Source: JACKAQ01 sp965227145
Lineage (GTDB): Bacteria > Calditrichota > Calditrichia > RBG-13-44-9 > J075
DNA length: 64,000 nucleotides
Assembly (NCBI GenBank): GCA_965227145.1
Contig: OZ245730.1
Coordinates: 5,580,001 to 5,644,000, forward strand
Reading direction: 5' to 3'
Part shown: one piece after another, positions 26,551 to 35,588 of the stretch
How the letters are laid out: the number at the start of each line of letters is the position of its first letter
Numbering within the stretch: the stretch's first letter is position 1
The notes under the pieces: generated by a model
Database searches by the model: none
What the model saw: only the letters and a program-made list of their open reading frames with translations
Told to the model about the DNA's origin: nothing
Program-made: the position numbers and the translations under genes

Positions 26551-28902
26551 TCAGTTATCTTTTTTGTTACGGAAATCCACAAAATCCAGATCGCAGGAAC
26601 CGGCAAAGCAGGCGAGTTCCTGTGCAGCGGTGGTATAATCTTCTTCTTCATGCCGGAACAGCTTGGAAAAGTCGATTTTCGGGAATGCCGTTGCCAGGCG
26701 TTCGTATTCTTCTTCGCTGATTTCTTCGTAGGGCATCTGGTCGTATTGCGCGTCGAATGCCGGCAGGAAGGTGATGCCGCCGATTCTGTCCTGGTTTTTC
26801 CACACCCATTTGATGATGTCAATCACTTCGTCCGGGCGATAGGTGATGGTCACGCTGGGATTGTGTTCTGTCCAGTTCAGCTTGCACTGCAGCCAATAAT
26901 TGAGCTGCTCGATGGCGGTGCGGTCGTTGCGGGTGATAGCGCCTTCCGGAGCTTTCACCGGGAAGTGGATGACCCACGTTTCCGCCGTTTCCGGCATTTG
27001 ACCATTTTCCGGGTCCATCGGCACGCCGGCATCTTTCAATACCTTGTAGATGGGCGTGTGCGTTCCAACCCGAACATTACGGATGTAATACGGCGACCAG
27101 CGTGCATGAATGCCCGGCGAGCAATCAAACAATTGCGACGAATTACCCGAAGGCTTCACACAGGTGACCGATGCCGAAGGATTGATGCTCAACATTTGGG
27201 CAACCTGACGGTTGGTTTCAACCGCAACTTGTTTGAGCATTTTCATCACTTCCGGGTCTTGAGCAATTTTGCTGTCCAGTTGTCCGTTGATGTCCACACC
27301 CAACAGGCGCTCTTCTTCGCAATTGAGTTTCCACTGCGGACGCAATCCCGGAAAGTGCGTTGCCATCGACTGAATGGTGCCGATGATCGTGGCGACTTCT
27401 ACTTTATCACGCAGCGTTTCGTAAGTATCATCCGCACGGGCGATTGCGATGGAAAGGTTGCAGAATTCGTATGGGCGTAACACAATTTCGCCGCACGGAT
27501 TGGTGCCGAATTCGTCCTGTTTGCGTCGTTCCGGAATGGAATTCGTGATCGCGTGGCGGGCAAAAATTCCCGGTTCGCCGCGTCCCGATTCTACCATATC
27601 CAGCATGTAACGTGTTAATTCCATTTGAGTTAACGGACGATTCGGCCAAACGGTGGAGTTATTGGCGTTCCAGCGTTGGCTGTTGTGGCGTTCGAAATCG
27701 CCGCTTTTTGCCTGAATCATTTCCTGATCGTCGAAATCGAATAACGAGATCATCGCCGTGCGGCGAACACCGCCGGAAACGGCTGCGTTGCCAACGGCAC
27801 ACATCATATCGTGTGCATCAATCGGGCGTAGCAGGCTGCCTTGGCGGGCCAAAATCCGCTGGCGTGAAAAATCGAGCATTTTGCGCAACGGCTGTGGACC
27901 GGATGCGCGACCACCTTTGATGCGCAGCGGTGCGCCGGCTTCACGGATTTGCGAATAATCATAAATGATATCGCCGCCATCGAACCAGGTTTGCAGACCG
28001 ATACGCAATGCATCTGCCCAGCCTTCGGCTGAATCTTCGATGGTGTAGCGAACCGGTTTCGCATTGCGTTGGCGTTTGATGCGCGGGAATTTCTCGATAT
28101 ACTGGCTTTCCACGGAAAACCCGACACCGCAACCGCACATGGAAATAATCAGCGCTTCCACAAATGAATCGATGCTGTCCACCGGCATGTAGGAACAATT
28201 GTAAATACAAATGTTGTTCCGGCGGGCGGCGGCACCGGCCATCGCCAACAGGCGCATGGAGGTCATCGCTTTCATTTCCAGCATGTATTCGCGAATGCGG
28301 GCATACAATGCTGCAGGCAATCGGTATTCCGAAAGCTCTTTTAAATAGTTAACCGCGCGATCGATGGTTTCTACCCACGTTTCGCGGCGTCCCAATTCAT
28401 AATTGAAACGGGAATATTTATCATAAAACTGAAATTTCTGAAGCTGGGTCGGAAAAAATTTGTCCGATACCGCAAATGCATTACGAACATCCTCGGGGAT
28501 CGGGCGTTCCTGGCGCTGTTTGGCGTGTTCTGCGCGATAGAGGATGTAGCTTTTGGCTGCTTCGTATTCACCGGCAGCTTGCAGCACCATTTCAACCACG
28601 TCCTGAACCTCTTCAACGCTGGGTTCTTCGTATTTTGCGGAAATGATGTTCACAACCTGCTGGGCCAGTTCGGATACCGGGGTACTGGGCTCCCGGTTGA
28701 TGCTGCGGAAACATAAATTAATGGCATTCTCAATTCGTTCAATTTCGAATGGCATTACCCGCCCATCGCGTTTGCGAATGAACTCCGGCGGTTTTACTTC
28801 CACCGTGATTCTCGGCTGGGTAACTACAGCCACAGAGCTGCCATTTTTTGCAGCGCCGTTCTTCGATTTCTCTGGCAAGTTTGGCGCTTGTTTTGACGGC
28901 AT
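26551..28902 (-). CDS. nrdJ: Adenosylcobalamin-dependent ribonucleotide reductase (class II), 783 aa
   Basis: Makes deoxyribonucleotides using a coenzyme-B12 radical, with or without oxygen. An ATP-cone region (FIRKRDGRVMPFEIERIENA) is at the N-terminus. The catalytic barrel shows NICIYNCSYMPVDS, the finger-loop cysteine in GTNPCGEIVLRPYEFCNLS, and SASVTCVKPSGNSSQL. The C-terminal redox pair is CFAGSC. The ATG at 28902 has GGAGGAG upstream. No NrdB-like gene is nearby, as expected. No cobalamin riboswitch is evident upstream. Confidence 0.93.
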   Translation of the reverse strand: MPSKQAPNLPEKSKNGAAKNGSSVAVVTQPRITVEVKPPEFIRKRDGRVMPFEIERIENAINLCFRSINREPSTPVSELAQQVVNIISAKYEEPSVEEVQDVVEMVLQAAGEYEAAKSYILYRAEHAKQRQERPIPEDVRNAFAVSDKFFPTQLQKFQFYDKYSRFNYELGRRETWVETIDRAVNYLKELSEYRLPAALYARIREYMLEMKAMTSMRLLAMAGAAARRNNICIYNCSYMPVDSIDSFVEALIISMCGCGVGFSVESQYIEKFPRIKRQRNAKPVRYTIEDSAEGWADALRIGLQTWFDGGDIIYDYSQIREAGAPLRIKGGRASGPQPLRKMLDFSRQRILARQGSLLRPIDAHDMMCAVGNAAVSGGVRRTAMISLFDFDDQEMIQAKSGDFERHNSQRWNANNSTVWPNRPLTQMELTRYMLDMVESGRGEPGIFARHAITNSIPERRKQDEFGTNPCGEIVLRPYEFCNLSIAIARADDTYETLRDKVEVATIIGTIQSMATHFPGLRPQWKLNCEEERLLGVDINGQLDSKIAQDPEVMKMLKQVAVETNRQVAQMLSINPSASVTCVKPSGNSSQLFDCSPGIHARWSPYYIRNVRVGTHTPIYKVLKDAGVPMDPENGQMPETAETWVIHFPVKAPEGAITRNDRTAIEQLNYWLQCKLNWTEHNPSVTITYRPDEVIDIIKWVWKNQDRIGGITFLPAFDAQYDQMPYEEISEEEYERLATAFPKIDFSKLFRHEEEDYTTAAQELACFAGSCDLDFVDFRNKKDN

Positions 28903-29651
28903 GTGACGCTCCTCCATGATGTTATGGGATGTGGTAATGTATGTTTGCGCTAAAAAAACGCAATTGTTTTAAAGGAAAAAAGTTTAATTCCGGGCACAGC
29001 GTAGGGCAAGCAAAGCTCGTCCATTTTTTTAATTTGCGGTAGCTCGTACTTCGAAGTTCGGCGTCAAAGTAATGTTCGATCACCTTTAGAATCAAGAGAA
29101 ATTTTTATTCAACACAACCTTTTTTCGCTTCCATCCCTTGACTCGCGATTCGTCCATTTTTGTTGATGGCATCCATGCGAGGGTTCATTTTCGTGAACAA
29201 AAGTTCACAAAACAACCCATTTATTGGTGTGAGCAATGCCGCAAATTCAAAAAAACCAATTTTAAGATGATTTTCGGGAATCCAGTCCCTGATTCCGGTG
29301 GTGTAAATTTGGTGATGTAAAAACTGTATCATCGAAAGAAAACCCCAAAACATGAGAGCGTTTTTCACAAAGTAACCGGCTGTTTTTCGGCAATATTTTT
29401 ACTGGAAAAAGGGGTTTTTTGTGATTATTTTTTATGGATTTGGGTCAATTTATCCGGCATAATTTCATCTGCAATTGTTGATAAAAAATTCTGTTTTGTA
29501 AAACAATTTTTTCCGATAAAATACCCGGACAGGCAAACCGGCGCGTTCGCCGGACGTCATTTTTCCGCAGCAAAAACCGCGATTGGCGGAGTAATGTTTT
29601 GTTGCAACCAATCCCAAAAATGGGACAACTGAATCAAAGAGGAACCACCCG
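28903..29651. other. 750-bp intergenic region without a supported gene
   Basis: Separates divergent nrdJ and aminotransferase genes. Frames here, including an 87-codon minus one at 29105-29368, lack ribosome sites and recognisable protein character. Visible structure: ACTTCGAAGT palindrome at 29048-29057, a CCGGCG/CGCCGG hairpin at 29538-29553, and a small TCCCA/TGGGA hairpin around 29617-29630 just before the aminotransferase gene. It may be a decayed gene or a long regulatory region. Confidence 0.4.
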
Positions 29652-30824
29652 ATGCCCAGATTTCCAAAATTTTCCGACCGGCTTTCGCAATTGAGCGGCT
29701 CTGTTTTCGAAAAATTTTTACCCAAAATGCGCGAAAAAGGTGCGGATTTGGTGAAACTGCACATCGGTGATTCCTATTTGCCGCCGCCGTATGAATTGCC
29801 GGTTGATCCGCAATTTTTGGCGGCGCATCCGCATTTCAATCGCTATTGCAACACGATGGGCGTTCCGGAACTCCGCGAGGCGCTCGCTGAAAAGGTGAAC
29901 ACAGACAACGGGCTGAAGGCAACGCCGGATGACATCATGCTCACCGCCGGCGCATCCAACGCGCTGACTGTCAGCATGATGAGCATTGTCAATCCCGGTG
30001 AGGAAGTGCTGGTGCTCACCCCGTGCTGGCCGTTTTTTCCCGGAATGGTGAAGCTGGCCGGCGGCGTTGTGCGGGAAGTGCCGCTATATTCGCGGCTGTA
30101 TGCAGAGCCGGAATTGTCGATTGAGGAACTGCTGGCAGCGCAATTTTCCGATAAAACCGTGGCGATTTATCTCAACTCGCCCAACAATCCCAGCGGCAAA
30201 GTGCTCAACCGGGCGCAGTTGGAATCGGTTGCCGCATTCGCCAAAAAACACAGCCTGTGGCTGCTCTCGGACGAAGCTTACGACGGAATGACGTTCGACG
30301 GAAACGAGCATATTTCTGTTGGCAGCTTTCCAGGTATGTTTGAGCAAACGCTGTCGATTTTCACTTTTTCCAAAGTGTTCATGTTTGCGGGATTGCGTTT
30401 GGGATACATCGCCGCGCCGCACGAATTGCTCAAAGCGATGAATAAAGCGCTGGTGCACATCCTTTACAGCCCGTCCACGCTGGCGCAACAGATGATGGTT
30501 GAACCGGTGAAGCAGCGAAAAATATGGTCATCTGCATTTGTCGAACATTGCCACGAGCTGCGCGATATTATCTCCGGCGGATTGGAGATTCCCCACATCG
30601 TGCCGGAAGGCGGTTACTATCTGTTTTTTGATATGAACCCAAATTTGTTCGGGCGGGAATATTGGCAACTGATTGATGATTGTCTGGAAGCTGGCGTGTC
30701 GATCGCGCCGGGAAAAGATTTCGGGAACGATTTTCACAGCTACATCCGCATTTGCTTTGCGGGTGAATCGCCGGATCGCCTGAAAATTGCTGCAGATCGA
30801 TTGAACAGCGTTCTGTTGCCGTAA
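29652..30824 (+). CDS. PLP-dependent class I/II aminotransferase, 390 aa
   Basis: Fold type I aminotransferase. Visible: HIGDSYLPPP at the start of the substrate loop, TAGASNALTVSM, NSPNNPSGKVL, SDEAYDGMTF (PLP-binding Asp and Tyr) and the lysine in FTFSKVFMFAGLRLGY. The final arginine region is YIRICFAGESPDRL. Length is standard. AGAGGA precedes the ATG. Whether it acts on aspartate, an aromatic or another amino acid cannot be read from sequence alone. Confidence 0.9.
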   Translation: MPRFPKFSDRLSQLSGSVFEKFLPKMREKGADLVKLHIGDSYLPPPYELPVDPQFLAAHPHFNRYCNTMGVPELREALAEKVNTDNGLKATPDDIMLTAGASNALTVSMMSIVNPGEEVLVLTPCWPFFPGMVKLAGGVVREVPLYSRLYAEPELSIEELLAAQFSDKTVAIYLNSPNNPSGKVLNRAQLESVAAFAKKHSLWLLSDEAYDGMTFDGNEHISVGSFPGMFEQTLSIFTFSKVFMFAGLRLGYIAAPHELLKAMNKALVHILYSPSTLAQQMMVEPVKQRKIWSSAFVEHCHELRDIISGGLEIPHIVPEGGYYLFFDMNPNLFGREYWQLIDDCLEAGVSIAPGKDFGNDFHSYIRICFAGESPDRLKIAADRLNSVLLP

Positions 30825-31017
30825 CGGGAAACTTCTCCGGAAATCCGGCCGTTTCATTGGAAAAGATGATGTTGCCGTTCGAATAAACCGCCGTCAAATC
30901 CGTTCAAAAACGGGGGTGAAATGCGGGATATTTTTTAGTCGATGAATCGCGTAACGAAAATGAGTATATTAACATCCTATATTAATGTATGATTATTGAA
31001 AGATTTTAGGAGAAATA

Positions 31018-31686
31018 ATGGCCTGGTTTAAAAACAAAAAAAATAATGATGAAGCCCCTGATAATACCCCGCAAGCCGACGACAACAGCGCAACGGAACA
31101 AAACGATCGCGTTGTGGTCACGGATAATGCCCGGATAAAACTCAATCAGTTGATTCAGGGTGCGCAATCGCCGGTGTTGGGTGTGCGGATTTTGGCTGAA
31201 GCCACATCGCCGGTGAATCCGGAATACAGCCTCGCGTTCGTTCAGGAAGGCGAGGATTTTGATGACGATACGGTCATCGATTTTGATGATTTCAAAGTGT
31301 TTATCGACGCAGACAGCCTGGAATATATTAATGAAGTGAAACTGGATTTCATCCAGCAGGGCATGGGCGGCGGATTTCGCATCGATAAAGTGGTGAAAGC
31401 CACCCAAGTTGACGGCCCGATTGCCGAAAAATTGCAAACGGTGATCGACCAGCAAATTAATCCGGCGCTGGCGCTGCACGGCGGTTTTGTGAAACTGGTG
31501 GATGTTCAGGGAACCACCGCATACATCGAGCTGGGCGGCGGTTGCCGTGGCTGCGGCATGGTGGATGTGACGCTGAAACAGGGCATCGAAGTGATGATCA
31601 AACAAAGCGTTCCGGAAATTACCGAAATTCTGGACAGCACCGATCACGCCAGCGGTCGAAACCCGTATTATCAGCCGAGCAAATAA
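31018..31686 (+). CDS. NfuA-like iron-sulfur carrier, 222 aa
   Basis: Delivers Fe-S clusters to target proteins. A charged N-terminus leads into a degenerate A-type (HesB-like) domain, about residues 35-125 (VTDNARIKLNQLIQG), that lacks the usual cluster cysteines. A C-terminal Nfu domain follows (about 135-215) with the CxxC cluster ligands in GGGCRGCGMVDVTLKQGIE. This two-domain order matches NfuA. AGGAG is 6 nt before the ATG. The next gene encodes a radical SAM (4Fe-4S) enzyme, a plausible client. Confidence 0.88.
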   Translation: MAWFKNKKNNDEAPDNTPQADDNSATEQNDRVVVTDNARIKLNQLIQGAQSPVLGVRILAEATSPVNPEYSLAFVQEGEDFDDDTVIDFDDFKVFIDADSLEYINEVKLDFIQQGMGGGFRIDKVVKATQVDGPIAEKLQTVIDQQINPALALHGGFVKLVDVQGTTAYIELGGGCRGCGMVDVTLKQGIEVMIKQSVPEITEILDSTDHASGRNPYYQPSK

Positions 31687-31697
31687 CAAAAACCTCC

Positions 31698-31719
31698 GGG
31701 GCGAGCAGCTGTTCGCCCC
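31698..31719. repeat. 22-bp near-perfect palindrome between Nfu and the radical SAM gene
   Basis: GGGGCGAGCAGCTGTTCGCC plus CC pairs with itself apart from one wobble position. It ends 8 nt before the radical SAM ATG. It may be a terminator of the Nfu transcript (followed only by ATTTATTT) or a structure that controls translation of the next gene. Confidence 0.65.
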
Positions 31720-31727
31720 ATTTATTT

Positions 31728-33158
31728 ATGATAAAAAATTTCCGCCAAACAAAGATTTTACTCATTTCAACTTATGAAATCGGGCGCCAGCCGTTTGGTT
31801 TAGCCTCGCCGGCGGCGTGGTTGCGGCGCGATGGCTTTTCTGTAAACGCCGTCGATTGCGCAATTCAACCGTTCCCGGAACAACTCGCACGCGAGGCGGA
31901 TTTGGTCGCGTTTTATTTGCCGATGCACACAGCCACTCGTCTGGCTGCGGGAATGATTCCGCGCGTTCGGTCGCTCAATCCGCAGGCGCACATTTGCTGT
32001 TACGGGCTGTACGCGCCAATGAACGATGATTTTTTGCTGCAACTCGGTGTGAAAACCATCATCGGCGGGGAGTTTGAAACGGATTTGCGAAAGCTGGCCC
32101 GGGAAATCGATAACTCAAAATCATCGATTGAAAATATCGAATCGCCAAATTCGGTGACGATTTCGTTTGAGCGGCAGCAATTTGTCCTGCCGGATCGCAG
32201 CGATCTGCCGGAGCTGCGCAATTACGCCCAACTGTGCTGCAACAACGACTCGCTGAAAATTACCGGTTACACCGAAACCACTCGCGGCTGCAAACATTTG
32301 TGCCGCCACTGCCCGATTGTGCCGGTTTACGGCGGGCGATTCCGGGTGATTCAGCCGGAAATTGTGTTGGCAGATATTCGCCAACAGGTGGAAATGGGCG
32401 CACAGCACATCACTTTTGGCGATCCCGATTTTTTCAACGGACCGACGCACGCAGTGAAAATTGTTCGTGCGCTGTACGATGAATTTCCGCAACTGACTTA
32501 CGATGTAACCATCAAAATTGAGCATTTGCTGAAGCATCGCCAACACCTGCCCGTGTTGCGCGATACCAACTGCGCGTTCGTCACCAGCGCGGTGGAAGCC
32601 GTGGACGACGCTATTTTGAAAATTTTCGACAAAGGACACTCCCGGGCGGATTTTGAGGAAGCTGCAATCCTTTTCCGGGAAACTGGATTGGCGCTCAATC
32701 CCACGTTTGTCACGTTCAATCCGTGGATTTCACTGGAGGGCTATCGCGATTTACTTAAGTTGTTGGCAAAACTGGATTTAGTAACGCAAATTTCGTCAAT
32801 CCAACTGGCAATCCGACTGCTGATTCCCAACGGATCGCGGCTGCTGGAATTGCCGGAAACGCAACAAATTCTCGGTGAATTCAATCGCGAAATGCTTACC
32901 TACGAATGGGCGCATCCCGATCCGCGAATGGATGAATTGCAGCGCGGCGTGATGCAACTGGTTGATCGCGGCAGCAAGCGCAAGTTGTCCCGCGCCGAAA
33001 TTTTTGCACAAATTTGGGACGCGGTAAACGCCATTGCCGGAACGGACGAGCCGCTGCCGGAGCTGGCGGAAATTCCCGGTCGCGCCGAAATTCCCTATCT
33101 CAACGAGCCGTGGTATTGCTGAGCGGAGCCCACCGACGAGCAGTTTGCTCGTATCTGA
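31728..33158 (+). CDS. CUAEP-tail radical SAM selenoprotein, 476 aa with TGA at 33120-33122 read as Sec
   Basis: Radical SAM enzyme. An N-terminal alpha/beta region (KILLISTYEIGRQPFGL) resembles a B12-binding-like fold. The 4Fe-4S ligands are Cys188, Cys192 and Cys195 in TRGCKHLCRHCPIVP. Reading normally, it stops at residue 464 after EPWYC. The in-frame TGA there is followed by GCG GAG CCC, so decoding TGA as selenocysteine gives C-U-A-E-P at 464-468 and a tail TDEQFARI before a second TGA (33156-33158). A CUAEP or CCAEP tail defines a known radical SAM (seleno)protein family (recalled, not looked up). A SECIS-like hairpin follows at the right distance. No ribosome site precedes ATG 31728, but the N-terminal fold starts there. 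Substrate unknown; no Sec machinery genes are in this window. Confidence 0.8.
33136..33152 (+). promoter_or_regulatory. Candidate bacterial SECIS hairpin
   Basis: ACGAGCA (33136-33142) pairs perfectly with TGCTCGT (33146-33152) around the loop GTT. The loop begins 20 nt after the TGA, within the usual range for bacterial SECIS elements, and its first base is G, as most require. The element lies inside the extended reading frame, as in bacteria. It could alternatively act as a terminator, since T-rich sequence follows at 33161. Confidence 0.65.
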
Positions 33159-33196
33159 ATTTTTTTTAATTTATTATAGTGGCAAAGAAAAATTTC

Positions 33197-33225
33197 GTGT
33201 CATTCCTGCGAAGGCAGAAATCCCC
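33197..33225. repeat. REP-like palindrome, CATTCCTGC family
   Basis: CATTCCTGCGAAGGCAG followed by AAATCCCC. ATTCCTGC and GCAGAAAT form the stem. Sits downstream of the radical SAM gene and before the convergent glycerate kinase gene. Confidence 0.75.
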
Positions 33226-33284
33226 TTCTGCGATCTGATTCAACCAAATGCAAACCGCCTGTTTTGGTTGCAAAAATCGATAAC

Positions 33285-34604
33285 TCACCGCACCAAAATC
33301 ATCCCCACATCCATCACATTTGTGCCGGTGGGACCGGTTTTCACCAACCCGCCGGTTTGCTCAAAAAAGTGGTACGCATCGTTGCGATTGAGAAAATCCT
33401 GCGGGTCGAGGCCTTTTTCCCGCGCGATTTGCCAAATTTTTGGCGATGCAAACGCGCCGGCAGCGTCTGTCGGGCCATCCGTGCCGTCCGTTCCGCCGGA
33501 AAAAATGAGATAATCAAAATCGGATTCACCCATTTCCAGCAGCGCAGCGAGCGCAAATTCCTGATTGCGGCCACCTTTTCCGTTGCCGCGCAGCGTCACG
33601 GTTGTTTCGCCGCCGAACAGCACGCACGCCGGTTTCGGAACTGGTTGATTCAATTGTTGCACATCGCCAGCGATCGGGGCAAATTTTTGCGCAGCCTCCC
33701 GCGCCTCACCCTGCAGCTCGCTGGTTACAATGGTAACGTTGTATCCCAAATGCTCCGCCGCTGATGCTGCAGCCCGCAGTGCATGTGTGTTGCTGCCCAA
33801 AATGCGCTGGTCAATCCGGTCAAAAACCGGGTCGTTCGATTGTGGGTTTTCGGCAATTATTCCGGCGAATCCACTGAGCAAATGCTGCCGGACACTATCG
33901 GGGATTTTCTTTATTAATTCATATTTATCAATAACTTGCAGTGCATCGGAAAAGCGACTGTTGTCCGGCGAAGTAGGGCCGGAGGCAATCACATCCGGCG
34001 GATCGCCGATGACATCCGAAATCATTAAACTGATGCAGCGTGCCGGGAAAATCGCCCGCGCCAGTTGCCCGCCCTTCACCCGCGAAATGTGCTTGCGGAT
34101 CGCGTTCATTTCGTTGATTGATGCGCCGCAGCCGAGCAGCAATTCGGTGGTTTGCTGCAAATCCGCCAGCGAAATGCCATCCGGCAATTGCTCCAGCAGT
34201 GCGGAGCCGCCGCCGGAAATCAGGCAGATTGCCAGATCGTTTTCACCCAGATTTTCCGCGATTTCGACCAGTTCTTTGGTTGCAGAAATGCCGTTTTCAT
34301 CCAACACCGGATGCCCGGCTTCGCGAACGGAGATGCGCCGGCAATCACTGCCGTGCCCGTATTTGGTGATCACCAATCCGTTGGAAATGGCGTCACCGGC
34401 GATTGATTCGAGCTGCGCAGCCATCGCGGCGGATGCCTTCCCGAAACCGAAAACGACCATTTTTCCGCTAGCTGTCGCACCGATTTTTTGCCCGTCGAGC
34501 AACAACTGTCCGGCGCGGAAAGCGATTCTGCCGAACATCAGGTTTTTGGGGTGCACAGCCCGGATTGCGGTTTCAAAAATTTCAATTGCGTGATCTTCCA
34601 GCAT
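33285..34604 (-). CDS. Glycerate 2-kinase (MOFRL/DUF4147 family), 439 aa
   Basis: Phosphorylates glycerate to 2-phosphoglycerate in the serine or glyoxylate-derived carbon route. The N-terminal DUF4147 domain shows GKMVVFGFGKASAAMA, REAGHPVLDENG, CLISGGGSALLE and the Lys/Asp-bearing RKHISRVKGGQLA and LMISDVIGDP. The C-terminal MOFRL domain shows GGETTVTLRGNGKGGRNQE and SGGTDGTDGPTDAAGA. Length is normal. It converges on the radical SAM gene. Confidence 0.92.
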   Translation of the reverse strand: MLEDHAIEIFETAIRAVHPKNLMFGRIAFRAGQLLLDGQKIGATASGKMVVFGFGKASAAMAAQLESIAGDAISNGLVITKYGHGSDCRRISVREAGHPVLDENGISATKELVEIAENLGENDLAICLISGGGSALLEQLPDGISLADLQQTTELLLGCGASINEMNAIRKHISRVKGGQLARAIFPARCISLMISDVIGDPPDVIASGPTSPDNSRFSDALQVIDKYELIKKIPDSVRQHLLSGFAGIIAENPQSNDPVFDRIDQRILGSNTHALRAAASAAEHLGYNVTIVTSELQGEAREAAQKFAPIAGDVQQLNQPVPKPACVLFGGETTVTLRGNGKGGRNQEFALAALLEMGESDFDYLIFSGGTDGTDGPTDAAGAFASPKIWQIAREKGLDPQDFLNRNDAYHFFEQTGGLVKTGPTGTNVMDVGMILVR

Positions 34605-34765
34605 TTTTTTTCCGTAATTTTTCTGGTTTATTTATTTATTATAACCCGAAAATTTTACGGGCGCGAACTGTTTTTTAAGAAAAAAATTGTCGCTTAAGCT
34701 GTTGAGATAACACTTGCTTAGCTCATTCCGTTTGTTAAATTGCAATATACAACAATGGAGCAGAA

Positions 34766-35500
34766 ATGAATATCCGGGAAGCGGTTATCTTGGTTACCGG
34801 CAGCGCCAACAGGGTTGGCAAAGCCACTGCGCTGATGCTGGCAAAAAAAGGCGGGCGGCTGGTGATCCACTACAATTCCAGCGCCGCAAAAGCGCGGGAA
34901 ACAGAAAAAGAGATTGCTGCAATTGGCGAACCGCCACTGCTGGTGCAGGGCGATTTATCCCGCGAAAAAAGCTGGATTACGCTCCGCGACCGCATTCTGG
35001 AACGCTTTGGCAAAATTGATGTGCTAGTGAACAACGCCGCCATATTTTACAAAACACCTTTCCTGCAATCGACCGAAAAAGAGTGGGATCATTTTATGGA
35101 TGTGAATCTCAAAAGCACGTATTTCGGTTGCCGGATAATGGGCGAAGTGATGGTTCGCCAGCAGCGCGGCAAAATTATCAACCTCGCGGATATTGCGCCA
35201 GAACGGGTTTGGCCGAGTTATATTCCCTATTGTGTGTCGAAAGCGGGCGTGGTTGCCCTAACCAAAGGGCTGGCCAAAGCGCTGGCGCCGCATGTTTCCG
35301 TGAACGCGGTTGCGCCCGGCGCTGTGATGCTGCCAAAAGATTTCGATGCCGGTCAGGCGGAAAATTTGCGCAAAAAAATTCCGCTGCAACGATTTGGCTC
35401 GGCGGAAGATATCGCCAAAACCATCGCTTTTCTCATCGAGGGCGGTGATTTTATTAATGGCGAAATCATCAAAGTTGATGGCGGGCAATCGATCCAATAG
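34766..35500 (+). CDS. Short-chain dehydrogenase, pteridine-reductase-like, 244 aa
   Basis: Classical SDR with cofactor motif TGSANRVGKA and NNAA. The usual catalytic Ser is absent. Instead INLADIAPERVWPSYIPYCV carries an Asp 13 residues before the catalytic Tyr, followed by Lys four residues later (YCVSK). This Asp-Tyr-Lys spacing is that of PTR1-type pteridine reductases. C-terminal DGGQSIQ is standard. GGAGCAGAA directly precedes the ATG. A role in folate or pterin reduction is likely but unproven; generic 3-oxoacyl-ACP reductase is the alternative. Confidence 0.82.
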   Translation: MNIREAVILVTGSANRVGKATALMLAKKGGRLVIHYNSSAAKARETEKEIAAIGEPPLLVQGDLSREKSWITLRDRILERFGKIDVLVNNAAIFYKTPFLQSTEKEWDHFMDVNLKSTYFGCRIMGEVMVRQQRGKIINLADIAPERVWPSYIPYCVSKAGVVALTKGLAKALAPHVSVNAVAPGAVMLPKDFDAGQAENLRKKIPLQRFGSAEDIAKTIAFLIEGGDFINGEIIKVDGGQSIQ

Positions 35501-35588
35501 CATTGATGTTCTCATAAATAGCTTGATATATTTATGGATGTATCATAAATTCTTCGGATTTAATCGAATTTTAGATGAGGCACGTTGC

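Noticed and set aside
28903..29104. Cobalamin riboswitch upstream of the B12-dependent reductase
   Set aside because: No GCCACTG B12-box or matching hairpins were found on the minus strand.
29105..29368. 87-codon minus-strand frame in the 28.9-29.6 kb gap
   Set aside because: GTG start without ribosome site, no recognisable family; at best a gene remnant.
33120..33130. The AEP codons after the TGA as a mere copy of the TGAGCGGAGCC repeat at 47.4 kb
   Set aside because: The shared 11 bases leave this possible, but the Cys before the TGA, the radical SAM context, the SECIS-like hairpin and the exact pentapeptide together favour selenocysteine. Kept as an explicit alternative.
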